DNA of 64,000 nucleotides. Origin: Streptomyces spiramyceticus. GTDB taxonomy: Bacteria; Actinomycetota; Actinomycetes; Streptomycetales; Streptomycetaceae. Shown piece after piece: positions 45,501-54,079 of the stretch (position 1 is its first letter; every line of letters begins with the position of its first letter). Made by a program: the position numbers and the translations under genes. The DNA lies in NCBI RefSeq assembly GCF_028807635.1, contig NZ_JARBAX010000001.1, positions 1,811,001 to 1,875,000 of the forward strand, read 5' to 3'. The notes below the pieces were generated by a model. The model searched no databases. It saw only the letters and a program-made list of their open reading frames with translations, and had not been told where the DNA came from.

Positions 45501-45541
45501 GCGGTCTGGAAGCTTCGGAAGCCCTGGAAGCTGCTCAAGCG

Positions 45542-45736
45542 CTAGAAGCTGATCTGGTTGATGGTGTCCGCTATCGAGTCCAGAAAGCGATTGATCGACG
45601 GCGCCATCCCGGTGGACGCGAGGAAGAAGCCGAAGAGCACGGCCACCACCGCTGGTCCCGCCTTGATCGAGCCCCCTCGGATCAACACCACGAGGACGAT
45701 CGCCAACAGAAGCACCGCAGACAGTGAAATGGCCAC
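45542..45736 (-). CDS. Small conserved membrane protein (64 aa)
   Basis: The GTG at 45736 starts VAISLSAVLLLAIVLVVLIR. A second hydrophobic stretch (KAGPAVVAVLFGFFLASTG) follows and then an amphipathic C-terminus (MAPSINRFLDSIADTINQIS). Two helices with a basic turn (RGGSIKAG) between them suggest both ends on the outer face or both inside. The sequence looks well preserved and not random GC coding. I recall similar ~64-residue proteins in Streptomyces, some near transfer genes of integrative elements, but I cannot assign a function. It lies beside tRNA genes without an integrase nearby. Confidence 0.75.
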   Translation of the reverse strand: MAISLSAVLLLAIVLVVLIRGGSIKAGPAVVAVLFGFFLASTGMAPSINRFLDSIADTINQISF

Positions 45737-46287
45737 AACTGATCACACCCTTGGTCGGTCCGCCTTGCCGGCCCGGGAGCGAACGACCCGGCGCACTCCC
45801 GCAGGCACCATCGTGCCACCAACTCACCAGTGGTGGCTGCCGGGTGACGGAACGTCCGTGGCCGGTTCGCGCCGCAGCGGCCCCCGGAGCGCACAACCCG
45901 GCGCGGGAGCCGCACATACGCGCGGCTAAATCGCCACCGGAGCGCCACCTGGGCGCCGCTGAATTGATCCGCCGCGCGCGGGAGTTAATACGTCGTGATC
46001 GTTTCCGGTCCCACACATATTGTTCGCAGGAAATTCGAATAGCCGGGGAGCGCACATCCGATGGGGTCGATATGGGCCCAATGAACAGGACATATCACCA
46101 GAGTCGCCCGATGGCGGTATGCACCATTTAAGTGGGATGAATTGGGCCATACGAGGGCGAACATGTGAGTCACGTCATAAGAGCGCATCACTATGTCGAC
46201 TTCCCGTGAGCGGGGCACCCGAGCGAATAGGAGATGGTCGAGAACGACGTTTTACGAAATCCATCGGGCGACGCTAAGGTGCCTCAG
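45737..46287. other. 551-base intergenic region with locally lower GC
   Basis: No convincing gene is present. The part from about 46000 to 46260 is clearly richer in A+T than its surroundings (for example CACATATTGTTCGCAGGAAA and GTATGCACCATTTAAGTGGG) and probably holds promoters for the acyltransferase gene downstream. A small inverted repeat GCCACCA/TGGTGGC occurs near 45818-45840. Confidence 0.5.
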
Positions 46288-47484
46288 ATGTTTCACGCTC
46301 CGCACGGATATCAGAGGGCCCCGCTCCCCCCGGCCCGGGAGTTGGAGCCCGAAGCCCCCCCTGCACGGACCGGCGAGTCCACCCCGCGGTCCGGGGCCGA
46401 AGCTGCTGCCGCATCCTCCGCTCCGGCAGCGAAGCAGCGCGACGCCTTCTTCGACAACGCCAAGTACCTGGCCATCGTTTTCGTGGCGATGGCGCACATG
46501 TGGGAACCGGTGATGGACGGCAGCCGTGCCACCCGGGCGCTCTACATCGTGGTCTACAGCTTCCACATGCCGGCGTTCATCATCATCTCCGGCTACTTCT
46601 CGCGCGGCTTCGACATGAGCCCCAAGAAGATCCAGCGCCTGGTGACGGGCGTCGCCGTACCGTACGTAATCTTCGAGACCGCCTACACCTTCTTCAAGCG
46701 GTGGGCCGACGACCCGGACCAGTCGATCAGTCTGCTCGACCCCTGGTACCTGACCTGGTTCCTGATCGCCCTGTTCTGCTGGCGGATCACCACCCCGCTG
46801 TGGCGCGTGATCAGGTACCCGCTGCCGGTCGCGCTCGGTATCGCCGTGCTCGCCTCCGTGACCCCCAACATCGGAGACGACCTCAACCTCCAGCGCGTAC
46901 TGCAGTTCCTGCCGTACTTCGTGCTGGGTCTGCTGCTCAAGCCGGAGCACTTCCAGATGGTGCGGCGCCGCGAGGTCAGGCTGCTGGCGATCCCCGTCGT
47001 CCTGTGCACGCTGGTATTCGCCTACTGGGCGGCCCCGCGGGTCGGGCTCGGGTGGTTCTACCACAGCAGCGCCTCACAGCAGATCGGCGCACCCTGGTGG
47101 GCCGGGGTCGTCATGACCTTCGCCCTCTTCGGCTGCTCGCTGGTGCTGACCGCCTGCTTCCTGTCCTGGGTCCCGCGCCGCAAGATGTGGTTCACGGTGC
47201 TCGGCGCCGGCACCCTCGGCGGCTATCTGCTGCACGGCTTCCTGGTGAAGGGCGCCAGTTACGCGGAACTCTTCGAGACCTACCCGTCGCTCTCGACCCC
47301 GCTCGGTGAGATCTTCGTGACGGTCGCGATGGCCGTCGCGGTCACGCTGCTGTGCACCCCGCCGGTGCGGCGGCTGTTCCGCTTCGCGATGGAGCCGGAA
47401 ATGAACTGGGCCTTCCGCCGCGACGCGGTCGAGGTCGCCAGGCAGCGCGAGCGCCGGCCCCAGCCGGCCGGGAAAACCTCCTAG
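46288..47484 (+). CDS. Acyltransferase-3 family membrane protein
   Basis: This 398-residue integral membrane O-acyltransferase-like protein has a ~55-residue Pro/Ala-rich lead, then DAFFDNAKYLAIVFVAMAHM, where the His is the usual family residue. About nine to ten helices follow (ALYIVVYSFHMPAFIIISGY, LDPWYLTWFLIALFCWRI, LQFLPYFVLGLLLKPEHFQM). Such enzymes acetylate extracytoplasmic carbohydrates; the target here is unknown, perhaps a wall glycan. The ATG at 46288 (MFHAPHGY) follows AAGGTG at good spacing. An ATG at 46234 is in frame but abuts its AGGAG. Its stop overlaps the stop of the convergent HD gene in a shared CTAG. Confidence 0.85.
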   Translation: MFHAPHGYQRAPLPPARELEPEAPPARTGESTPRSGAEAAAASSAPAAKQRDAFFDNAKYLAIVFVAMAHMWEPVMDGSRATRALYIVVYSFHMPAFIIISGYFSRGFDMSPKKIQRLVTGVAVPYVIFETAYTFFKRWADDPDQSISLLDPWYLTWFLIALFCWRITTPLWRVIRYPLPVALGIAVLASVTPNIGDDLNLQRVLQFLPYFVLGLLLKPEHFQMVRRREVRLLAIPVVLCTLVFAYWAAPRVGLGWFYHSSASQQIGAPWWAGVVMTFALFGCSLVLTACFLSWVPRRKMWFTVLGAGTLGGYLLHGFLVKGASYAELFETYPSLSTPLGEIFVTVAMAVAVTLLCTPPVRRLFRFAMEPEMNWAFRRDAVEVARQRERRPQPAGKTS

Positions 47485-47924
47485 GCCAGCCCCAGGAGGC
47501 GGCGTACCTCTGCATATTTGAGCGTGAGCCGGGCCCTGGTCGCCTCGTCGAGTACGGCGAGACGGCCGGGGTCCGCGTTGTGTGCGAGGTCCGCCTCCTT
47601 CACCAGCAGCGCGCCGGGGGTCGCGAGGATGCGGGCCGTGTACGTACGCAGGTCCTCCCCCGGGCGCTTGGTGACGGCCAGCACCATGTCCTTCACGGAC
47701 TGCGGAAGTCCGGCCTGATCCAGCCAGGCGCGGGACAGCGCGTCGTCCTCCACCGAGTCGTGCAGCCAGCCCGCCGCGATCTGCTCGTCGGTGCCGCCCC
47801 GGGCCCGTACCCCCTCGGCGACCGCCTGAAGGTGCTCGGTGTACGGGCGCCCCGCCTTGTCGGTCTGCGCGGCATGGGCCTCTCGGGCGATGGCTTCGAC
47901 CTCGGCCAGGCTCAGATGCGTCAT
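47481..47924 (-). CDS. HD-domain phosphohydrolase
   Basis: This 147-residue metal-dependent hydrolase has a predicted His31 ligand (TEHLQAVAEGV), the HD pair at residues 55-56 (AAGWLHDSVEDD) and a later His in KEADLAHNADPGRLAVL. The arrangement resembles small SpoT/MESH1-like hydrolases, so (p)ppGpp or a nucleotide is a plausible substrate, but this is inference. The start is ATG at 47924 (MTHLSLAEVEAIA); an in-frame ATG at 47948 is the alternative. It is convergent with the acyltransferase gene and in the same direction as the phosphatase gene upstream, 83 bases away. Confidence 0.85.
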   Translation of the reverse strand: MTHLSLAEVEAIAREAHAAQTDKAGRPYTEHLQAVAEGVRARGGTDEQIAAGWLHDSVEDDALSRAWLDQAGLPQSVKDMVLAVTKRPGEDLRTYTARILATPGALLVKEADLAHNADPGRLAVLDEATRARLTLKYAEVRRLLGLA

Positions 47925-48007
47925 GGGTGCAGTCAAGCACCCCGTCATGCGGCGGTGGCGGCCGCGGCGAAGGCGGGCGGGTCCCCGGGCCCAAACACCG
48001 CGCCCTA

Positions 48008-49153
48008 CTACGCCTCGTGGCAGATCAGCAGCAGCGCCCGGTCGTCGTTCACGTCCTTTGCCACTGCTTCGATCAGGTGCCATGCCGCGCCGCCGAAGCC
48101 TGAGACGACGTACCTGTCCGCCTCGCCCGTCAGGCGGTCTATGCCTTCCGCAATGTCCCGGCCCGACGTCTCCACCAGGCCGTCCGTGAAGAGCATCAGT
48201 ACGTCGCCGGGGCGCAATGAGCCTTTTACCGGGTCGAATTGTGCGCCGTCGTACACGCCCAGCAGCGGGCCCTCGCCCGACTTCTCCTCCCAGCGGCCGT
48301 TGCCCGCGTGGAGTTGGAGCGCGGGCAGGTGGCCTGCCGAGAAGAGTTCGTAGTCGCCGGAGTCCAGGTCCAGGACCAGGTGAATGGATGTCGCGAAGCC
48401 CTCGTCCCAGTTCTGGCGGAGGAGGTACGCGTTCGCCGCCGGGAGGAAGGCGTGCGGTGGCAGGGAGCCCAGCAGTCCGCCGAAAGCGCCCGACAGGAGC
48501 AGGGCGCGTGAGCCCGCGTCCATGCCCTTGCCCGAGACGTCGGTCAGGACCACTTCCAGCGTGCGGTCGCCGTTCGTGCGCGCCGCGACCACGAAGTCGC
48601 CGGAGAAGGACTGGCCGCCCGCCGGCCGCAGCGCCATCTCGCGGTGCCAGTTCTTGGGTAGGCGCGGCAGCGCGCTCTGGACCCGGATGCGTTCGCGCAG
48701 GTCGAAGAGCATCGTGCCGCCGCGCCGCCAGGGGACGCCGACCCGTGCCCTGAACTGGGCGATCACCAGGCCGAAGAAGCCGCACGCCGCGACCGTCAGG
48801 ACCGTGCCGGGGGTGACCGTCGCCGGACCCTGCGTGTACGGGCCCAGCACGATCGACTCGACGATCAGTGCGGTGGCAGCCGCGGCGTAGAGCCCGAGCA
48901 GGCTCGCCGGACGCAGCAGCAGGCCACCCGCGACGATCGGGAGGACGAGGGCGGACGGCGCGCACCACACGGGCGTCGCGATGGTGCCGCAGGCGATCGC
49001 CGGGACGGTGAGCAGCAGGCCCGCCAGTGCGATCCAGTCGGACCCGTCGCCCCGGAAATAGTCGACGCCGGATTTGCGCAGCGCGATGCGGGCCCGGTGC
49101 GCCGACTTGCGCGTCCGGGCCGTGTACGAATCTGCTCCTACTCCACGTGCCAT
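48008..49153 (-). CDS. Membrane-anchored PP2C/SpoIIE-type serine phosphatase
   Basis: This is a 381-residue protein. The N-terminal ~35 residues are basic and cytoplasmic. About four membrane helices span 40-140 (WIALAGLLLTVPAIACGTIA, SALVLPIVAGGLLLRPASLL). The C-terminal SpoIIE domain has SGDFVVAARTNGDRTLEVVL, the metal motif DVSGKGMDAGSRALLLSGAF and VLMLFTDGLVET. Such phosphatases dephosphorylate anti-anti-sigma factors in partner-switching modules; no kinase or antagonist gene is adjacent. The start is ATG at 49153 (MARGVGADSYTAR). It is divergent from the Eis-like gene. Confidence 0.9.
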   Translation of the reverse strand: MARGVGADSYTARTRKSAHRARIALRKSGVDYFRGDGSDWIALAGLLLTVPAIACGTIATPVWCAPSALVLPIVAGGLLLRPASLLGLYAAAATALIVESIVLGPYTQGPATVTPGTVLTVAACGFFGLVIAQFRARVGVPWRRGGTMLFDLRERIRVQSALPRLPKNWHREMALRPAGGQSFSGDFVVAARTNGDRTLEVVLTDVSGKGMDAGSRALLLSGAFGGLLGSLPPHAFLPAANAYLLRQNWDEGFATSIHLVLDLDSGDYELFSAGHLPALQLHAGNGRWEEKSGEGPLLGVYDGAQFDPVKGSLRPGDVLMLFTDGLVETSGRDIAEGIDRLTGEADRYVVSGFGGAAWHLIEAVAKDVNDDRALLLICHEA

Positions 49154-49259
49154 TGCGGTGGACCCTATCCATCCTCGTCGCTGCTCCGCAGGGGGACCCC
49201 TGTGACATTGTGTTCGAAATTGAGTCGCCCGATTGCCGGGGGCCTGGTAGGCATGGCAT

Positions 49260-50492
49260 ATGACCACCGAACTGCGCGTGTTGCGGCCCGGCGAATGGGA
49301 CGACTGGTTCGAGGCGGTGGAACTCGCTTTCGGGGGCGTAGCGGCGAGTCCGGAGGAGCGTGAGCTCGACCGGGCTGTGACCGAACCGGACCGGAGCCTG
49401 GCGGTCTGTGACGGGGATCAGTACGTCGGTACGGCGACGGCCTTCTCCTTCCGGCTGTCCGTGCCGGGCGGCGCCGTCGTGCCGGCCGCCGGCGTAAGCA
49501 TGGTGAGCGTCGCCACGACGCACCGGCGGCGCGGGATCCTCACCGCGATGATGCGGCGTCAGCTTGACGACGTACGGGCAGGGGGCGAGCCGCTCGCGCT
49601 GCTGACCGCGTCGGAGCCGGCGATCTACGGACGATTCGGTTACGGCGCCGCGACGCAGCAGATGTCGGCGGAGATCGACACCGCGCGGGTACAGCTCGCA
49701 GTGCCTGCCGGGACGGACGACGTACGGCTCCGGTTCGCGAAACCGGCGGATGCGCGGGACGTGTGCGAGGCCTTGTACGCACAACAGGTCGCGGGCCGGC
49801 CGGGAATGCTCGCGCGCAGGCCGCACTGGGAGGGCGTGCCGCTGCTCGACCCGGTGAGCGAGCGCGAGGGCGCTTCGCCGCTGCGGTGCGTGCTGGCCGA
49901 CCTGGACGGGGAGACGGTGGGATACGCCCGGTTCCATGTCAAGCCGGAGTGGGACGCGGCAGGGGCGAAGGGCACGGTCGTGCTGCGCGACCTGGAGGCG
50001 GTCGACCCGACGGCGTACGCGGCGCTGTGGCGCTTCCTCTTCGACATCGACCTGACGTCGCGAATCCGGGCGCGCAACAGGCCCGTTGACGACCCCTGGC
50101 AGCACCTCGTCTCGGACATCCGGCGCTGCGACGTACGGCTGCGGGATTCGCTGTATGTGCGGCTGGTGGATGTCGGGGCGGCGCTGGAGGCGCGTACGTA
50201 TCAGGCTCCTGTGGATGTGGTGTTCGAGGTCGCGGACGCGTTCTGCCCCTGGAACGAGGGGCGTTGGCGGCTGAGGTGCGACGACAAGGGCGGCGCGTCG
50301 TGCAAGCGTACGCACGAGGCGGCGGATCTCGCGCTGTCCGTACGGGAGTTGGGCGCGGCGTATCTCGGTGGCGTCAGCCTGGCCGCGCTGGCGGGGGCGG
50401 GACGGGTGCGGGAGCTGCGGCCGGGGGCGTTGGGGGAGGCGTCGGTGGCGTTCGGGACGGCGGTCGCCCCCTTCCTGCCCCACGGCTTCTGA
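49260..50492 (+). CDS. Eis-like GNAT N-acetyltransferase
   Basis: This 410-residue protein has the three-part Eis architecture. An N-terminal GNAT region has AGVSMVSVATTHRRRGILTA (acetyl-CoA pyrophosphate loop R-R-x-G-I/L). A second degenerate GNAT region (about 155-290) and a C-terminal SCP2-like domain (about 295-405) follow. The protein ends in Phe (PHGF), as in Eis proteins, where the terminal carboxylate serves in catalysis. Eis enzymes acetylate amines, including aminoglycosides in mycobacteria; the substrate here is unknown. The start is ATG at 49260. It is convergent with the Nei-type gene, with 25 bases between stops. Confidence 0.92.
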   Translation: MTTELRVLRPGEWDDWFEAVELAFGGVAASPEERELDRAVTEPDRSLAVCDGDQYVGTATAFSFRLSVPGGAVVPAAGVSMVSVATTHRRRGILTAMMRRQLDDVRAGGEPLALLTASEPAIYGRFGYGAATQQMSAEIDTARVQLAVPAGTDDVRLRFAKPADARDVCEALYAQQVAGRPGMLARRPHWEGVPLLDPVSEREGASPLRCVLADLDGETVGYARFHVKPEWDAAGAKGTVVLRDLEAVDPTAYAALWRFLFDIDLTSRIRARNRPVDDPWQHLVSDIRRCDVRLRDSLYVRLVDVGAALEARTYQAPVDVVFEVADAFCPWNEGRWRLRCDDKGGASCKRTHEAADLALSVRELGAAYLGGVSLAALAGAGRVRELRPGALGEASVAFGTAVAPFLPHGF

Positions 50493-50517
50493 GCGCAGGC
50501 GCTGCGCGCCCGGCCCG

Positions 50518-51327
50518 TCAGCGGTGCTGGCAGACCGGGCACCAGAAGAGGTTGCGGGCGGCGAGACCGGCGGTGCGGATCTCGCCGCCACAGATGTGGC
50601 AGGGCAGGTTGGCCCTGCGGTAGACGTAGACCTCGCCGCCGTGGTCGTCGACGCGGGGCGGGCGGCCCATCTCTTCCGGGGTGTGTTCGGGGCGGACCGT
50701 ATCGATCCGGTTGTTGCGTACGCCCTCCCGCATGAGGTCCGCGAGATCCGCCCACATCGCGTCCCACTCGCGGCGGGTGAGGTCCTTGCCCGCGCGGTAC
50801 GGGTCGATGCCGTGCCGGAAGAGGACTTCGGCGCGGTAGACGTTGCCGACGCCCGCGATGATCTTCTGGTCCATGAGCAGGGCGGCGATCGTGGTGCGGC
50901 TCTTCGAGATCCGCCGCCACGCCTTGTCCGGGTCGTCGCCGTTGCGCAGCGGGTCCGGTCCGAGGCGGTCGTGTATCGCGCGCTTCTCGGGCTCGGTGAT
51001 CAGGGCGCAGGTGGTGGGGCCGCGCAGATCGGCGTAGTGGTCGTCGTTGACGAGGCGCAGGCGGACGGTGTCGGTGGGCGGGGGCGCCGGAGTCGTACCG
51101 AAGCCGAGCTTGCCGAAGAGGCCGAGGTGGATGTGGATCCAGTCGGCGTCGTCGAAGCCGAGGAAGAGATGCTTGCCGTGGGCGTCGACGCCGTCGAGGA
51201 CCTGGCCGTCCAGGAGGGCCGCGCTGTCGGAGAACTTGCCCTGCGGGCTGCTCACGCGCACGGGCCACCCGGCGAAGCGCGCCTGGTGGTCCTCGGCGAG
51301 GCGGTGGATGGTGTGCCCCTCGGGCAT
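50518..51327 (-). CDS. Fpg/Nei-family DNA glycosylase (Nei2-type)
   Basis: This 269-residue base-excision repair glycosylase/AP lyase removes oxidised bases. The N-terminus after Met removal is PEGHTIHRLAEDH, with catalytic Pro and Glu. A catalytic-type Lys lies in DAHGKHLFLGF. The helix-two-turn-helix is DQKIIAGVGNVYRAEVLFRH, and the C-terminal zinc finger is CHICGG...CPVCQHR. The PEGH rather than PELP start puts it in the Nei/endonuclease VIII branch. The ATG at 51327 follows AGGAG. It is separated from rpiB by a 565-base repeat-rich gap. Confidence 0.93.
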   Translation of the reverse strand: MPEGHTIHRLAEDHQARFAGWPVRVSSPQGKFSDSAALLDGQVLDGVDAHGKHLFLGFDDADWIHIHLGLFGKLGFGTTPAPPPTDTVRLRLVNDDHYADLRGPTTCALITEPEKRAIHDRLGPDPLRNGDDPDKAWRRISKSRTTIAALLMDQKIIAGVGNVYRAEVLFRHGIDPYRAGKDLTRREWDAMWADLADLMREGVRNNRIDTVRPEHTPEEMGRPPRVDDHGGEVYVYRRANLPCHICGGEIRTAGLAARNLFWCPVCQHR

Positions 51328-51892
51328 GGTCCGGTCTCCTGCGGGTTGCGTGTCCGGGTGTGCGGCGCGGTGCGGTGATTTTCTCCCCTGGCACTTCCCG
51401 AAACTGGGGGCAGGCCCCCAGACCCCCGGGGTGCGGTACGGCCCCGGGCGGTGCGCCGGCTGCGCCTCGCGGGAACATGCTCCCCCAGGTGCGCCGGATC
51501 CGCGGGAGGTTCTCGCGCCGCAGATCCGCCACCGGCTTCGCAGCGCGGGATGAGCCCAGTGGCGCTTCGTGGACCGCGCTGCGGGAGGGGACGTGCAGGG
51601 GCGCTCCCCGCAGGGTGTCGAACACAGCGTGGGCGGCGTACACATGCGACCCCCCGCCCGTTCGGCACCCGAGGAGACGCCCCAGCACGGCACCGACCCC
51701 GAAGCCACCGCACCACGCCCCGCCCAGCAGCCCAACGGACGGAGTCCGGCGCAGCCGCACGAAGCCCGAGAGGCCCGCAGGGGCCGAACGGCGCAAGCGC
51801 GGCATCCCAAAGGGGTCGCCCCAGCGCGGCACCGACCCCAAAGCCACCGCACCACGCCCCACCCGACGGACGGGGACGGAGTCCGGCCTTGC
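51328..51892. repeat. Repeat-rich intergenic region with a tandem ~139-bp unit
   Basis: No gene is present in these 565 bases. Positions 51681-51750 and 51820-51887 are near-identical over about 70 bases (shared CGGCACCGACCCC, AGCCACCGCACCACGCCCC, GGACGGAGTCCGGC), a period of 139. Between them, 51736-51785 is the second copy of the dispersed repeat seen at 14341-14390. The open frames crossing the region encode Gly/Arg/Trp-rich sequence of the sort often mis-annotated as proteins in Streptomyces. Confidence 0.75.
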
Positions 51893-52381
51893 TTACGGCT
51901 GCTGCGGGTGGTGAGAGGGGATCGGCGGGAGGGTGCCGGTCCGTTCGTACGCTGCCAGCATGTCGATGCGGCGCTGGTGGCGCTCTTCGTTGGAGTACGG
52001 AGTGGCGAGGAAGATCTCCACGAACTTCGTGGCCTCCTCCTCCGTGTGCATCCGGCCACCGATGGAGATGACGTTCGCGTCGTTGTGCTCCCGGCCGAGC
52101 GCGGCCGTCTGCTCGCTCCAGGCCAACGCCGCCCGTACGCCCTTGACCTTGTTCGCGGCGATCTGCTCGCCGTTGCCCGAGCCACCGATCACGATGCCGA
52201 GGCTGTCCGGGTCCGCCGCCGTCTTCTCCGCGGCGCGCAGGCAGAACGGCGGGTAGTCGTCCACGGCGTCGTAGATGTGGGGGCCACAGTCGACGGGCTC
52301 GTGGCCGTGGGCCTTCAGCCACTCGACGAGGTGGTTCTTGAGTTCGTATCCGGCATGGTCGGAACCGAGGTACACGCGCAT
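51893..52381 (-). CDS. rpiB: Ribose-5-phosphate isomerase B
   Basis: RpiB interconverts ribose 5-phosphate and ribulose 5-phosphate in the pentose phosphate pathway. The 162-residue protein starts MRVYLGSDHAGYELKNHLVE and has the phosphate-loop GGSGNGEQIAANKVKG at about 67-82. The catalytic base is Glu (GSGNGE) where enteric RpiB has Cys, the actinobacterial form known from Mycobacterium. The C-terminus is longer than usual, ending PSHHPQQP. The ATG at 52381 is supported by the family N-terminus. Ribulose 5-phosphate is also the precursor expected for the TarI/TarJ-like enzyme elsewhere in the window. Confidence 0.95.
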   Translation of the reverse strand: MRVYLGSDHAGYELKNHLVEWLKAHGHEPVDCGPHIYDAVDDYPPFCLRAAEKTAADPDSLGIVIGGSGNGEQIAANKVKGVRAALAWSEQTAALGREHNDANVISIGGRMHTEEEATKFVEIFLATPYSNEERHQRRIDMLAAYERTGTLPPIPSHHPQQP

Positions 52382-52609
52382 GGGACGAGTGTGGCACGGG
52401 GGAGGCCCGGCCGCCGTCGCCGGGGTCCGGTCCGCGTCACGTTCGGAGTCGGGTTCGCCGCCGGTTCGGCGCCCGGTTCCGCGTCGCCGCCGCACTCACG
52501 AATTCGCTCGCTGTACAACGATCCGGAGTCGGCTCTTCCGTCCAGAGACATGTCGCGTTTGAATGCCTGGGCTCGTGACCCGAGTGACCCAAGAACCTAA
52601 GGATTGTGC

Positions 52610-54079
52610 ATGAACGCGCAGCCGACCCTTGCGAAGGCAGGCGAGAACCCCGTAGGACCCGGGGATTCGCAGCCCTCCGACGGTCTCCAGGCCGGTCTGA
52701 AAAACCGCCATTTGTCCATGATCGCCATCGGCGGCGTCATCGGCGCCGGCCTCTTCGTCGGATCGAGCGGCGGCATCGCAGCCGCCGGTCCCGCGATCCT
52801 GCTGTCGTACGCACTCGTCGGCGCGCTGGTCGTCTTCGTGATGCGGATGCTCGGCGAGATGTCCGCGGCGAACCCGACGTCCGGGTCCTTCTCGGCGTAC
52901 GCGGACCGCGCGCTCGGGCGCTGGGCCGGGTTCTCGATCGGCTGGCTCTACTGGTTCTTCTGGGTCGTGGTGCTGGCGGTCGAGGCGACCGCGGGCGCGA
53001 AGATCCTGGAGGGCTGGATACCGGCCGTACCGCAGTGGGGCTGGGCGCTGATCGTGATGGTCGTACTGACCGCCACGAACCTCGCTTCGGTCGCGTCGTA
53101 CGGCGAGTTCGAGTTCTGGTTCGCCGGGATCAAGGTCGTCGCGATCGGCGGCTTCGTCATCATCGGTCTGCTCGCGGTCTTCGGCGTGCTGCCGGGCTCG
53201 GACAACCCGGGGGCGGGCTTCGCGCATCTGACGGACAGCGGCGGATTCTTCCCCGAGGGGCCGGGCGCGATCCTTACCGGCGTACTGATGGTCGTCTTCT
53301 CCTTCATGGGCAGCGAGATCGTCACACTGGCGGCCGGTGAGTCGGCGGACCCGCAGCGGGCCGTGACCAAGGCGACCAACAGCGTGATCTGGCGTATCGG
53401 TGTCTTCTACCTCGGTTCGATCTTCGTCGTGCTGACGCTGCTGCCGTGGAACGACAAGTCGATCGTCAAGGACGGCTCGTACGTCGCCGCGCTGAACTCG
53501 ATCGGTATCCCGCACGCGGGTCAGATCATGAACGTCATCGTGCTGACGGCGGTTCTGTCGTGCCTGAACTCCGGCCTCTACACGGCCTCGCGCATGGCGT
53601 TCTCGCTCGGCAGGCGCGGTGACGCGCCGAAGGCGTTCGCCCGTACGAACGCGCAGGGCGTCCCGCGCGCCGCGATCCTCTCGTCGGTCGCCTTCGGCTT
53701 CGTCGCCGTCTTCTTCAACTACAAGTGGCCGGACACGGTGTTCGCGTTCCTGCTGAACTCGTCGGGTGCGGTGGCGCTGTTCGTGTGGCTGGTCATCTGC
53801 TTCACGCAGCTGCGGATGCGCGGGATCATCCTGCGCGAGGCCCCCGAGAAGCTCATCGTGAAGATGTGGCTCTTCCCGTATCTGACGTGGGCGACGGCCG
53901 GTGTGATCACATTCGTGATCGTCTACATGGCGTACGACGACGCTGCGCGCGAGCAGGTGCTGCTGTCGCTGCTGGTCGCGGCGCTGGTGGTCGGTATCGC
54001 CCTGGTCCGCGAGAAGCTCCGCCGGGGCAAGGAGCGGCAGGATCAGAGTGGCGTGAAGGATTCGGCCACCGTGTCGTAA
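52610..54079 (+). CDS. Amino-acid permease (APC/AAT family), paralogue 1
   Basis: This 489-residue secondary transporter has about 12 helices. It opens LKNRHLSMIAIGGVIGAGLF, the AAT-family start with the GGVIGAGLF unwinding motif of helix 1, and continues RMLGEMSAANPTSGSFSAYA. The pattern is that of GABA/aromatic/proline permeases; the substrate is not decidable. The ATG at 52610 follows AAGGATT. It is divergent from rpiB, and its 3' end overlaps the convergent kinase gene by 37 bases. Two further paralogues lie at 58443 and 59935. Confidence 0.93.
   Translation: MNAQPTLAKAGENPVGPGDSQPSDGLQAGLKNRHLSMIAIGGVIGAGLFVGSSGGIAAAGPAILLSYALVGALVVFVMRMLGEMSAANPTSGSFSAYADRALGRWAGFSIGWLYWFFWVVVLAVEATAGAKILEGWIPAVPQWGWALIVMVVLTATNLASVASYGEFEFWFAGIKVVAIGGFVIIGLLAVFGVLPGSDNPGAGFAHLTDSGGFFPEGPGAILTGVLMVVFSFMGSEIVTLAAGESADPQRAVTKATNSVIWRIGVFYLGSIFVVLTLLPWNDKSIVKDGSYVAALNSIGIPHAGQIMNVIVLTAVLSCLNSGLYTASRMAFSLGRRGDAPKAFARTNAQGVPRAAILSSVAFGFVAVFFNYKWPDTVFAFLLNSSGAVALFVWLVICFTQLRMRGIILREAPEKLIVKMWLFPYLTWATAGVITFVIVYMAYDDAAREQVLLSLLVAALVVGIALVREKLRRGKERQDQSGVKDSATVS

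Noticed and set aside
45157..46287. An integrative element at the tRNA-Pro/tRNA-Gly locus
   Set aside because: No integrase, excisionase, replication or transfer gene and no partial tRNA repeat was seen.
47481..50591. A 1036-codon minus-strand frame spanning several genes
   Set aside because: Only the final 147 codons form the HD-domain protein. Upstream it overlaps the SpoIIE-type phosphatase and Eis-like genes in wrong frames.
51328..51892. Gly/Arg/Trp-rich ORFs in the gap between the Nei-type gene and rpiB
   Set aside because: The sequence is repetitive at DNA level and lacks a ribosome-binding site or family features, so it was kept as an intergenic repeat.
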